From Candidatus Omnitrophota bacterium (lineage in GTDB: Bacteria > Omnitrophota > Gorgyraeia > 2-02-FULL-51-18), in assembly GCA_023247935.1 (NCBI GenBank), contig JAHFFM010000055.1:1-9670 (forward strand): DNA of 9,670 nt. The letters run 5' to 3'. The notes beneath the pieces were generated by a model, which did no database searches, was not told the origin of the DNA, and saw only the letters and a program-made list of their open reading frames with translations. Below, piece by piece: positions 1-6,536 of this stretch. A program made the translations under genes and the position numbers. Each line of letters begins with the position of its first letter. Positions within the stretch are counted from its first letter, which is position 1.

Positions 1-613
1 ATTGTCCGGCGTAGCGCTTAAAACGAGGCTTGATTTTTATTTAAACGGCAAAAAAAAGAGCGAATCGGAAGGTGATTTTTTATTCACCCATGAAGGTTTT
101 AGCGGCCCTGTTTGTCTGGATATCAGCAGGCATTTCACAACCGCGAATTTGAAAGATAAACCCGAAATAAGGGCCTGTTTTCTTCCTTCGACGGGCGCTC
201 ATGAGTTGAGCGTTGAATTAAAATCGATTTCTGGCGCCACGGGAACTCTTTTCCGTTTTCTGAATCAAAAGCATGGGCTTCCGCGCCGTTTCGCCGAAAC
301 CATGATTCGGAAATGCGGATGGGAGGGAATGGATCGTTTACCGGATAATTGGCGCGCTGTTTTTTCGCAGCATTTGCTGAACTATCCTTTGGAGGTTTCG
401 GGAGTGGTGGGATACCGGAAAGCGGAAGTCACGGCAGGCGGAGTAGATTTGAAACAGGTAAATATTTCTTCAATGGAATCCAAAAAAATCAAAGGGCTTT
501 ATTTTGCGGGAGAAATTTTGGATGTGGATGGCCGCATCGGCGGATTTAATTTTCAGTGGTCTTGGTCCAGCGGCGCCGTCGCGGGCCGCAGCGCCATGGA
601 AAGTCTCTTATGA
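1..613 (+). CDS. HI0933/YhiN-family FAD-dependent oxidoreductase, C-terminal part (5' truncated)
   Basis: This is the C-terminal ~200 residues of a flavoprotein of the HI0933/YhiN (BaiN-like) family. The reading frame is open to the window edge, so the true start lies upstream and the TTG at base 2 is not a start. Recognisable family signatures are LFTHEGFSGP near the beginning, LPRRFAE in the middle, and the C-terminal FAD-contacting stretch VTAGGV...MESKKIKGLYFAGEILDVDG followed by GGFNFQWSWSSG. Members bind FAD in a Rossmann fold, which would be in the missing N-terminal half. Some are linked to bile-acid or other reductions, but the substrate of most is unknown, so I assign none. The stop codon overlaps the start of the downstream maf gene (ATGA), implying translational coupling and a shared operon. 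Family assignment is firm; specific function is unknown. Confidence 0.9.
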   Translation, partial: LSGVALKTRLDFYLNGKKKSESEGDFLFTHEGFSGPVCLDISRHFTTANLKDKPEIRACFLPSTGAHELSVELKSISGATGTLFRFLNQKHGLPRRFAETMIRKCGWEGMDRLPDNWRAVFSQHLLNYPLEVSGVVGYRKAEVTAGGVDLKQVNISSMESKKIKGLYFAGEILDVDGRIGGFNFQWSWSSGAVAGRSAMESLL

Positions 614-1179
614 AAATTTATCTCGCTTCCGTTTCTCCCAGGCGAAAGAGTCTTTTAAGAAAAGCGGGCATAAAAATTCAAGTAATTGAACCTGATTACG
701 AAGAAAAAAACAACGCGCGCTTATCTCCTTTGGCTTTGACCAAAAAACACGCCTTGGGAAAAGCGTTTTCCGCGGCCCATAAAATAAAACAGGGCATTCT
801 TATTTCCGCGGATACGGTGGTTTATTTGAACGGAAAAATTTTGGGGAAGCCAAAAAATAGGCGGCATGCCCTGAAAATGCTCTTGAATTTATGCGGGAAA
901 TGGCATCAGGTGGTAACGGGGGTCGTTCTTTTAAAAATAGAAAATGGGAAAATTCGTAAAAAAATCGTTTTTTCCGAGACATCATCAGTTTATCTTAACT
1001 CTTTAAATAACAATGAGATACAGAAATATTTTAAACAGGTTAATCCCTTGGACAAGGCTGGAGCTTATGCGGCTCAATCGGACCATTTTGGGCTTGTCAG
1101 AGAGATAAGGGGTTCTTTTACCAATGTAGTGGGTTTGCCAATGGAGAAATTGAAAAACAAATTGGATGTGCTAAAATAA
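610..1179 (+). CDS. maf: Maf-family nucleoside triphosphate pyrophosphatase (dTTP/UTP-type)
   Basis: Maf proteins hydrolyse non-canonical or excess nucleoside triphosphates to the monophosphate and pyrophosphate in the cytoplasm, and some affect septum formation. The 189-residue protein has the expected order of motifs: N-terminal LASVSPRRKSLL (SxSPRR phosphate-binding loop), ISADTVVYLNGKILGKP (ADT acidic metal site), WHQVVTGV, LDKAGAYAAQ, and C-terminal GSFTNVVGLP. ADTVV plus DKAGAYxxQ resembles the YhdE (dTTP/UTP pyrophosphatase) subgroup more than the m7GTP-specific YceF type. This is inferred from motif resemblance. I chose the ATG at 610 because it overlaps the upstream stop in ATGA, has GGAAAG a few bases upstream, and puts the SPRR motif at the usual distance from the N-terminus. 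A longer frame from 556 would add 18 arginine-rich residues unlike the family. greA follows after 6 bases. Confidence 0.93.
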   Translation: MKIYLASVSPRRKSLLRKAGIKIQVIEPDYEEKNNARLSPLALTKKHALGKAFSAAHKIKQGILISADTVVYLNGKILGKPKNRRHALKMLLNLCGKWHQVVTGVVLLKIENGKIRKKIVFSETSSVYLNSLNNNEIQKYFKQVNPLDKAGAYAAQSDHFGLVREIRGSFTNVVGLPMEKLKNKLDVLK

Positions 1180-1185
1180 TTCATT

Positions 1186-1659
1186 ATGTCAGAAAAAATT
1201 CCGATGACCCGAGTGGGTTATGAAAGATTTGTCAAAGAGCTGGAGTATCTCAAAACGACCAAGCGCCGTGAGATCGCGGATGATATCGCGCATGCGCGCG
1301 CTTTCGGTGATCTTCGTGAGAACGCAGAGTACGACGCCGCGAAAAATAATCAGGCTATGAATGAGAAGAGAATTCATGACCACGAAGAAAAACTCGCGTT
1401 GATCCAGATTATTGATGAAACAAAGATTGCCAAAGACCAAGTTTTGATCGGTGCCGTCGTTCTTTTGAAAGATCTCAGAAATCAGGATGAATTCACTTAT
1501 TCAATCGTCACTCAGGACGAAGCCAATTTTGAAGACGGAAAACTTTCGGTTACATCTCCTATAGCAAAAGGACTCCTAGGCCTAAAAGTCGGGGATATTG
1601 CGGAAATTAAAATTCCCGCCGGTATTTTAAAATACAAGGTTTTGAAGATTTCTCGATAA
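1186..1659 (+). CDS. greA: Transcription elongation factor GreA
   Basis: GreA enters the RNA polymerase secondary channel and stimulates cleavage of backtracked transcripts, rescuing stalled complexes. The 157 residues match the usual length (E. coli about 158). The N-terminal coiled-coil hairpin covers roughly residues 8-76 and its tip carries the conserved acidic motif GDLRENAEYDAAK, with the Asp and Glu that position the catalytic Mg2+. The C-terminal FKBP-like domain (about 82-157) shows the typical SPIAKGLLGLKVGD and the final IPAG..KYKVLKI. The tip reads GDLREN where many GreA proteins have GDLSEN, a conservative variation. The start at 1186 has no visible Shine-Dalgarno sequence, and the maf stop is only 6 bases upstream, so expression probably depends on translational coupling. 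A 28-bp perfect palindrome begins 7 bases after the stop. Confidence 0.95.
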   Translation: MSEKIPMTRVGYERFVKELEYLKTTKRREIADDIAHARAFGDLRENAEYDAAKNNQAMNEKRIHDHEEKLALIQIIDETKIAKDQVLIGAVVLLKDLRNQDEFTYSIVTQDEANFEDGKLSVTSPIAKGLLGLKVGDIAEIKIPAGILKYKVLKISR

Positions 1660-1666
1660 ATCCCCG

Positions 1667-1694
1667 GTAACGGCGCACGGCCGTGCGCCGTTAC
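1667..1694. repeat. 28-bp perfect palindrome between greA and the receiver gene
   Basis: Each half is 14 bases (GTAACGGCGCACGG and its exact reverse complement) with no spacer, so as RNA it would fold into a GC-rich stem with a minimal loop. It lies just after the greA stop and about 20 bases before the next start. It could work as a transcription terminator or a 3'-end stabiliser, but no T-tract follows on either strand, so a classical intrinsic terminator is not supported. A binding site for a dimeric regulator is an alternative. Confidence 0.8.
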
Positions 1695-1714
1695 AAAGAT
1701 AAGGTTTTATACCT

Positions 1715-2119
1715 ATGAGACGCAAAAAAATTCTCATCGTGGATGATGAATTCGGGGTTCGCGAGTACTTATCCGAAAAGCTGCAGCTGAGCGGTTATGA
1801 AACGTTTACCGCCGCGGATGGCCAAGAGGGGATGGATGTGGTTTTAAAAGTAAAGCCCGACCTGATTCTTTTGGATATTCTTATGCCCATTATGGATGGC
1901 TGGAAAATGCTTTCTTGTCTGCGTGAGCAGGAAAATACCAGGGATATTCCCGTTGTCATGCTGACCGCAAGAGGCGAAACGGAGTCTCTTTTTAAATCTC
2001 AAGCGCGCAGAGCCCTTGATTATTTTATAAAACCTGTCGACACGAAAGAGCTTTTGGCGTTTATTAAAAAGTATATCGACTTATCTCCGAATCACCCGGA
2101 GGAAGATTTAAGGCTTTAA
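1715..2119 (+). CDS. Stand-alone response regulator receiver (CheY-like)
   Basis: This is a single-domain receiver of 134 residues with the full phosphorylation site: acidic pair D10-D11 (IVDDE), phospho-acceptor D54 in LLDILMP, switch T84 in MLTAR and K106 in FIKPV. It should be phosphorylated by a histidine kinase and signal by protein contact. There is no DNA-binding or enzymatic output domain, only a short polar tail after the last helix (DLSPNHPEEDLRL). No kinase is present in the window, so its partner and pathway are unknown. The start at 1715 is preceded by a weak AAGG about 11 bases away, and the palindrome at 1667 sits in the leader. The stop codon TAA is part of the TTTAA that flanks the foldback element at 2120. 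Confidence 0.92.
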   Translation: MRRKKILIVDDEFGVREYLSEKLQLSGYETFTAADGQEGMDVVLKVKPDLILLDILMPIMDGWKMLSCLREQENTRDIPVVMLTARGETESLFKSQARRALDYFIKPVDTKELLAFIKKYIDLSPNHPEEDLRL

Positions 2120-2284
2120 CCCAAATATTGCAATAGACGTGAGAACAAAGATGCAAGAGCTTGGTATAGATAAAGCTGAAGGAAAGTGCAGGCGCACCTT
2201 TAGGTGCGTCAAGCTTTTCTGAAGCTTTAGATATGCCAAGATGTTGCATCGACTTCCACGGTCTATTGCAATATTTGGGTTTAA
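2115..2284. mobile_element. MITE-like 160-bp foldback element (2120-2279) with TTTAA on both sides
   Basis: The interval between the convergent receiver and dus genes is one long imperfect palindrome. Its ends are perfect 19-bp terminal inverted repeats: CCCAAATATTGCAATAGAC at 2120-2138 and the reverse complement at 2261-2279. Directly outside lie identical TTTAA pentamers (2115-2119 and 2280-2284), the expected mark of a target-site duplication. The interior pairs imperfectly (blocks such as GATGCAA, CTTGG, TAAAGCT) down to a central hairpin CGCACC-TTTA-GGTGCG at 2193-2208. There is no coding capacity, so any movement would depend on a transposase elsewhere. An alternative is a long bidirectional terminator structure, but T-tracts are poor. 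The repeats are seen directly; mobile origin is inferred. Confidence 0.6.
2193..2219 (+). terminator. Possible weak intrinsic terminator at the centre of the foldback
   Basis: The hairpin CGCACC-TTTA-GGTGCG (2193-2208) is followed by TCAAGCTTTTCT, a weak T-rich stretch, and could end transcripts leaving the receiver gene. A second small hairpin, AAGCTT-TTCTG-AAGCTT (2211-2227), overlaps it. On the other strand the bases after the same hairpin are poorer in T. Termination is possible but not well supported. Confidence 0.3.
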
Positions 2285-3252
2285 ACAGATCTAAAATCTT
2301 CGATCAGTTTTCGCATTTCGGCGGGGGATTTACAGAGGTTGACGTGGGTGCGAAATTCCGCGGCGCCCGGCATATTTTTAAAATACCAGCAGGCGATGCG
2401 GCGCATGTGAAGCACGGCGGTATACTCATCCCGTGTCGCCAATTCCAATTCAAAATGTTTCAAGAGAACCGTTTTTTTGGTTTCAAAAGACGGCTCCGGT
2501 TCTTCCAATTCTCCCTCTAAAGCCCTTTTGATATTTTTAAAAAGCCAGGGGTTGCCCAGCGCGCCGCGCCCGACCATGACGCCGTCCACGCCAGCTATTT
2601 TTTTCATGCGCAGCGCATCTTCTCCGGAATGAATATCCCCATTTCCAATCACAGGGATTTTTACCGCTTCTTTGACGCGGCGAATGGCTTCGTAATCCGC
2701 GCTGCCTGAGTAACCTTGTACGCGCGTGCGGCCATGGACTGTGACGGCATTGAGTCCGCACTCTTCCGCGATTTTGGCGATTTGAGCGGCTTCATTGCCT
2801 GAGCCGTCTTGCACGCCAAGGCGCATTTTGACGGTAACAGGGATTTTTTTGACGGATTTCACTACGGCATTGAATATTTGCCTGGCCTCATTGGGCCGGC
2901 TCAAGAGAGCGGAACCTGCGCCAAGACCATAAACCTTAGGCACAGGGCATCCGAAATTGATATCCAGAAGCCCGTAGCCCATATCTTCAATCATTCGGGC
3001 AGCTTCGCCCATGGCTTCCGGCCGGCAACCCACGATTTGGGCGCCTAGAGGTCTGTCATCTGCCGAAGTTTTCATTAATTCCTCAGTGCCTTTATTGGTC
3101 CCGCGGACAAGCGCTTCCGCCGAGACCATTTCCAGGAAGCAGAATTCCATTCCGTATTCCCGGGAAAGCAGGCGATAGGCCAAATCCGTGCACCCGGCCA
3201 TAGGGGACTGGATGACGGAGGATTTTATTTCTAAGTTTTTTAATTTAATCAT
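2281..3252 (-). CDS. dusB: tRNA-dihydrouridine synthase, DusB type
   Basis: Dus enzymes use FMN and NADPH to reduce uridines in the tRNA D-loop. The 323-residue product is close to E. coli DusB (about 321). Visible motifs are the N-terminal FMN-binding SPMAGCTD (16-23), the active-site DINFGCP with catalytic Cys102, the following GLGAGSALL, VTVKMRLG around Lys142, the TVHGRTR motif (about 171-177), GNGDI (203-207) and the phosphate-binding GRGALGNPWLF (228-238). The more usual PMAGVTD reads PMAGCTD here. The reading frame stays open about 135 codons further upstream, but that part overlaps typA on the other strand and has no family similarity. ATG at 3252 gives MIKLKNLEIKSSVI, a normal family N-terminus, with AGGA very close upstream. 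The stop lies in the TTTAA flank of the foldback element. Confidence 0.93.
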   Translation of the reverse strand: MIKLKNLEIKSSVIQSPMAGCTDLAYRLLSREYGMEFCFLEMVSAEALVRGTNKGTEELMKTSADDRPLGAQIVGCRPEAMGEAARMIEDMGYGLLDINFGCPVPKVYGLGAGSALLSRPNEARQIFNAVVKSVKKIPVTVKMRLGVQDGSGNEAAQIAKIAEECGLNAVTVHGRTRVQGYSGSADYEAIRRVKEAVKIPVIGNGDIHSGEDALRMKKIAGVDGVMVGRGALGNPWLFKNIKRALEGELEEPEPSFETKKTVLLKHFELELATRDEYTAVLHMRRIACWYFKNMPGAAEFRTHVNLCKSPAEMRKLIEDFRSV

Positions 3253-3270
3253 ATCCTGTATTCTAACACA

Positions 3271-3300
3271 TCTATATGGTATACTGTTCGACCTGTTCAA
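3271..3300 (-). promoter_or_regulatory. Candidate dus promoter
   Basis: Read on the minus strand, TTGAAC (bases 3300-3295) and TATAGA (3276-3271) are separated by 18 bases, a fair sigma-70-like pair. The predicted start would leave a leader of only about 10-15 bases before the dus ATG. It overlaps the typA candidate promoter. Confidence 0.4.
3277..3285 (+). promoter_or_regulatory. Candidate typA promoter (extended -10)
   Basis: TGGTATACT matches the extended -10 form TGnTATAAT with one mismatch. No good -35 hexamer lies at the right distance, which extended -10 promoters can tolerate. The implied transcription start near 3292 leaves a leader of about 27 bases carrying the AAAAGGGA ribosome-binding site before the ATG at 3319. 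Confidence 0.4.
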
Positions 3301-3318
3301 AATAGTAGAAAAGGGATT

Positions 3319-5148
3319 ATGAGCGACCAAGATTATAAAAATCAAATACGCAATGTGGCCATCATAGCCCACGTAGACCACGGCAAAACCACTTTGGTGG
3401 ATGCCCTTTTGAAGCAATCCCATGTGCATCGCAATATTCAAGACATGGGCGAATGTATTATGGATTCCATGGATCTTGAAAAAGAGCGCGGCATTACGAT
3501 CCGCGCCAAAAACGCGAGTGTCCTTTATCGGGGCGCCAAAATTAATATTATTGATACGCCGGGACATGCGGATTTCGGCGGCGAGGTGGAAAGAACCCTG
3601 CGCATGGCGGATGGCGCTCTTTTGGTGATTGACGCCAAAGACGGTCCCATGCCTCAAACCCGCTTTGTTTTAAGAAAAGCGCTGGAATTTGGTCTTCGCG
3701 TGATTGTGGTCGTCAATAAAATAGACCGGTCCGATTCCCAAATTGATGACGTGATGAACCGCACCTTTGATTTGTTTTGTGATTTGAATGCGAATGATGA
3801 GCAGTTAGAATTTCCCACGGTTTATGCTTCCGCACTTCGCGGGTTTGCGACGCTCGACCCGGACAAGGCCTCCGACAATATTTTTCCTCTTTTGGACACG
3901 ATTCTCGAAAAAGTCCCGCCGCCAAAAGTAAAAAAGGAAGACCCGCTTCAAATTTTTGTTCTTTCGCTGTCCCAGGATTCTTATAAAGGAAAAATGGGAA
4001 TTGGAAAAATTACGGGCGGCGTCATTGAAAAATCCCAGAATGTGGCGCTGATACGCCGTGACGGCCAACAAGTGAATACGCGCGTAACAGGGCTTTTGAC
4101 TTACCAGGGACTCGAGAGAGTGGAAGTGGAGAGGGCGGAAGCAGGAGATATTGTCGCGGTTGCTGGCTTTCAGGATATTGGAATAGGGGAAACAATCACA
4201 GACCCTAATAATCCCACACCGCTGCCTCCTCTTAAGATTGACGAGCCTACGGTTCAGATGACTTTTGGTGTGAATACGAGCCCATTCGCGGGCCGTGAAG
4301 GAAAGTTTGTCACCTCGCGCGCGCTTCGCGAGCGGCTTTTTAAGGAGCTGGAAACTAATGTGTCGCTTCGCGTGAATGAAACACAAAGCGCGGATACTTT
4401 TTTGGTGTCGGGCCGCGGGGAGCTTCATTTATCCATTTTGATTGAAACCATGCGCCGTGAAGGTTTTGAGCTTCAAGTGTCTCAGCCTGTGGTTATTTTT
4501 CACGAAAAAGATGGCGTGAAACATGAACCTTTTGAATTTTTAATTGTGGACGTCCCGCAGCAATACCAGGGCGCCGTGATGGAAGAGCTTGGTAAGCGCC
4601 GCGCGACCATGAAAGCCATGATGCAAACCCCCACCGGCGAGCTCCATTTGGAATACCAAATTTCTACCCGGGGAGTTATTGGTCTTAAAGGAAATTTAAT
4701 GACCAAAACCCGCGGCACGGCCATCATTCATCATATTTTTGATGAGTATAAACCCGTACAAGATCAGTCATTGGGTACGATCACTCACGGATCTTTGGTT
4801 TGCTGTGAAAACGGCACTTCCACTTCCTATGCGCTTTCCAACTGTCAGGAAAGGGGAGATCTTTTTGTGGGACCCGGTATCGATGTTTACGAAGGAATGA
4901 TCCTCGGCGAAAGTTCCCGCGATGATGATTTGGAAATCAGTCCCTGCAAAGCCAAAAAACTCAGCAATACGCGTTCCGTGGGCGCGGATGACGCGATTGT
5001 GTTGACGCCTCCGCGTGAATTGACGCTTGAACTTGCCATTGAATTTATCGGGCCCGACGAGCTTGTCGAAGCCACGCCAAAAAATATCCGCTTAAGAAAA
5101 AGAATCCTGGATGCCACCGGCCGGAAAAGGGCCAAAAAGCAAGGTTAG
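3319..5148 (+). CDS. typA: Ribosome-associated translational GTPase TypA/BipA
   Basis: TypA/BipA is an EF-G-like GTPase that binds the ribosome and supports 50S assembly and growth under cold or other stress. The 609-residue length matches the family (E. coli about 607). All G motifs are present: HVDHGKTT (18-25), RGITI (57-61), DTPGH (79-83), NKID (133-136) and SAL (171-173). After the GTPase come the beta-barrel domain II, an EF-G-like domain III (including VSGRGELHLSILIETMRREGFE), a domain V-like segment (FLIVDVPQQYQGAVMEELGKR) and the BipA-specific C-terminal domain ending in RKRILDATGRKRAKKQG, a basic tail that may contact rRNA. The ATG has AAAAGGGA upstream. It is the first gene of a tightly packed run, and the pseudouridine synthase gene starts 6 bases after its stop. 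Confidence 0.97.
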   Translation: MSDQDYKNQIRNVAIIAHVDHGKTTLVDALLKQSHVHRNIQDMGECIMDSMDLEKERGITIRAKNASVLYRGAKINIIDTPGHADFGGEVERTLRMADGALLVIDAKDGPMPQTRFVLRKALEFGLRVIVVVNKIDRSDSQIDDVMNRTFDLFCDLNANDEQLEFPTVYASALRGFATLDPDKASDNIFPLLDTILEKVPPPKVKKEDPLQIFVLSLSQDSYKGKMGIGKITGGVIEKSQNVALIRRDGQQVNTRVTGLLTYQGLERVEVERAEAGDIVAVAGFQDIGIGETITDPNNPTPLPPLKIDEPTVQMTFGVNTSPFAGREGKFVTSRALRERLFKELETNVSLRVNETQSADTFLVSGRGELHLSILIETMRREGFELQVSQPVVIFHEKDGVKHEPFEFLIVDVPQQYQGAVMEELGKRRATMKAMMQTPTGELHLEYQISTRGVIGLKGNLMTKTRGTAIIHHIFDEYKPVQDQSLGTITHGSLVCCENGTSTSYALSNCQERGDLFVGPGIDVYEGMILGESSRDDDLEISPCKAKKLSNTRSVGADDAIVLTPPRELTLELAIEFIGPDELVEATPKNIRLRKRILDATGRKRAKKQG

Positions 5149-5154
5149 AATAAA

Positions 5155-5904
5155 ATGAAAGACAAATCGAATAAAGGCGAGCGGCTTCAAGTCGCGCTCG
5201 CGCGTTTTGGTCTTGCCAGTCGCCGGGGCGTTGTGGGCCTCATCGAAGAAGGGCTCGTCGAAGTGAACGGCGAAGTGGTTCGCGAAAAAGGTTTTCGCGT
5301 GGACCCCGAAAGAGACCAGATTCGCGTGCAGGGAAATGACCTGCCTTCTGCGTCCCCTCAAAAAAAAGTATATTATATTTTTAATAAACCCAAAGGCGTG
5401 ATGACCACGCTTCAGGATCCTCACGCGATTGAAACCGTGGCTGATTATTTTCAAGATGTTTCAGAGCGCTTGTTTCCCGTGGGGCGGTTGGACCGCGACA
5501 CGACGGGGCTTTTGATCATGACCAATGACGGAGAGTTGGCGTTCCGTTTGACGCATCCTAAGTTTGGAGTGAAAAAACGTTATCGCGCGCGGGTTTCCGG
5601 GGCGGTGACGGATGAAGAAGTGAAATATTTAGAGGGTGGAGTGAATTTGGAAGATGGCGTTACGGCTCCCTGTAAAATCAAAATTGAAAAAAAAGACACC
5701 AGAGAAACCACTCTCCACGTTGTACTGCATGAAGGAAAAAAACGCCAGATTCGCCGGATTTTTCAAAAAATCGGGCATAAAGTTTTGACGCTTGAACGCA
5801 CGGATTACGGACCATTGTCTTTGTCCGGAATGAGGTTTGGCGAAAAGAGAGCTTTAACGCGCGCGGAAGTATCGGCGCTTTTTAAGACGGCGGGCTTAAA
5901 GTAG
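5155..5904 (+). CDS. rRNA pseudouridine synthase, RsuA/RluB/RluE/RluF family
   Basis: This enzyme isomerises specific rRNA uridines to pseudouridine. An N-terminal S4 RNA-binding domain (about residues 9-60, RLQVALARFGLASRRGVVGLIEEGLVEVNGEVV) is followed by the catalytic domain. That domain carries YYIFNKPKGVMTT, the signature VGRLDRDTTGLLIMTNDG with catalytic Asp113, KRYRARV, and the C-terminal GKKRQIRRIF. At 249 residues it fits the short members of the family. The S4 domain and motifs point to RluB (23S) or RsuA (16S) type, and the exact target base cannot be decided from sequence alone. AAGG about 10 bases before the ATG is a modest ribosome-binding site; proximity to the typA stop suggests coupling. 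The glutaredoxin start follows after 2 bases. Confidence 0.94.
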   Translation: MKDKSNKGERLQVALARFGLASRRGVVGLIEEGLVEVNGEVVREKGFRVDPERDQIRVQGNDLPSASPQKKVYYIFNKPKGVMTTLQDPHAIETVADYFQDVSERLFPVGRLDRDTTGLLIMTNDGELAFRLTHPKFGVKKRYRARVSGAVTDEEVKYLEGGVNLEDGVTAPCKIKIEKKDTRETTLHVVLHEGKKRQIRRIFQKIGHKVLTLERTDYGPLSLSGMRFGEKRALTRAEVSALFKTAGLK

Positions 5905-5906
5905 TC

Positions 5907-6149
5907 GTGGCAAAGAAAGTAGTGGTTTACACAACCAGCTCTTGCCCTTATTGCCATGCAGCCAAAGAATTCCTTCGGTCGAAGGGCGTGGCATTCGAAG
6001 AGGTGGATGTGACCGGCGATGACGCGACCCGCGAGAAAATTTCAAAGTTAAGCGGCATGCAAACCGTTCCTCAAATCTTCGCCGACGGCAAATCGATCGG
6101 CGGTTACGACGATCTTGTTAGTTTCTATAAACACGGAAAAGTTTTATAA
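5907..6149 (+). CDS. Glutaredoxin (GrxC-like, CPYC)
   Basis: This is a small cytoplasmic thiol oxidoreductase that would reduce disulfides or glutathionylated proteins using glutathione or an equivalent thiol. The 80 residues form one thioredoxin fold: VVVYTTSSCPYC with the dithiol active site Cys13-Pro-Tyr-Cys16, the TVPQIF cis-proline loop, and GGYDDL for glutathione binding near the C-terminus. The start is GTG at 5907, two bases after the preceding stop. No strong Shine-Dalgarno is visible, so coupling to the pseudouridine synthase is likely. Alternative starts would cut into the first beta strand. The dithiol motif is that of classical glutaredoxins, not the CGFS type involved in iron-sulfur transfer. 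Confidence 0.93.
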   Translation: MAKKVVVYTTSSCPYCHAAKEFLRSKGVAFEEVDVTGDDATREKISKLSGMQTVPQIFADGKSIGGYDDLVSFYKHGKVL

Positions 6150-6161
6150 TAGGGCGTAATT

Positions 6162-6536
6162 ATGGAATTTTCCGGCGCAGATCGAAGACAAAGCAAACGT
6201 TATTCCGAGCAAATCGTAGTTCAATGGCAACGCCAGGCTTCCGCACCTTCCGAAGAATGGCGGTACGCGTTTATCCGTGACATTTCAAAAGGCGGACTTT
6301 GTTTTGAGACCACGGAATCATTGGCGATGGATGATATGCTTTCCTTTAAAGTTAAAATCCATTTTGCTCTCTGGCCGTTTAATTGCTCCGGCCGCATTTT
6401 AAGAGTCAGACCTTTAGCCAAACCCAAACATCTTGAAATCGGCGTTATTTTTACCAGCATCGACCCCAAGGATGCGGATTTAATTGACCTTTTAGCCTGG
6501 GAACAAGAGCAAAAAAATAAATCAAGCGAAACATGA
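6162..6536 (+). CDS. Single-domain PilZ protein, predicted c-di-GMP binder
   Basis: The 124-residue protein is a stand-alone PilZ domain. It has both halves of the c-di-GMP binding signature: RxxxR as R9-Q-S-K-R13 and D/NxSxxG as D40-I-S-K-G-G45. A family-typical C-terminal stretch follows (SGRILRVRPL...LEIGVIFTSIDPKDADLI). PilZ proteins bind the second messenger c-di-GMP and alter motility, adhesion, exopolysaccharide or gene expression through a partner. No output domain, cyclase or phosphodiesterase is encoded nearby, so the process is unknown. AGGG lies 7 bases before the ATG, a good ribosome-binding site. Its stop overlaps the start of the dehydrogenase gene (ATGA). The domain call is firm and ligand binding is inferred from intact motifs. 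Confidence 0.88.
   Translation: MEFSGADRRQSKRYSEQIVVQWQRQASAPSEEWRYAFIRDISKGGLCFETTESLAMDDMLSFKVKIHFALWPFNCSGRILRVRPLAKPKHLEIGVIFTSIDPKDADLIDLLAWEQEQKNKSSET

Noticed and set aside
3253..3657. N-terminal extension of the dus gene by about 135 residues
   Set aside because: The extra part is antisense to the typA GTPase domain, has no Dus similarity, and the family N-terminus begins at the ATG at 3252.
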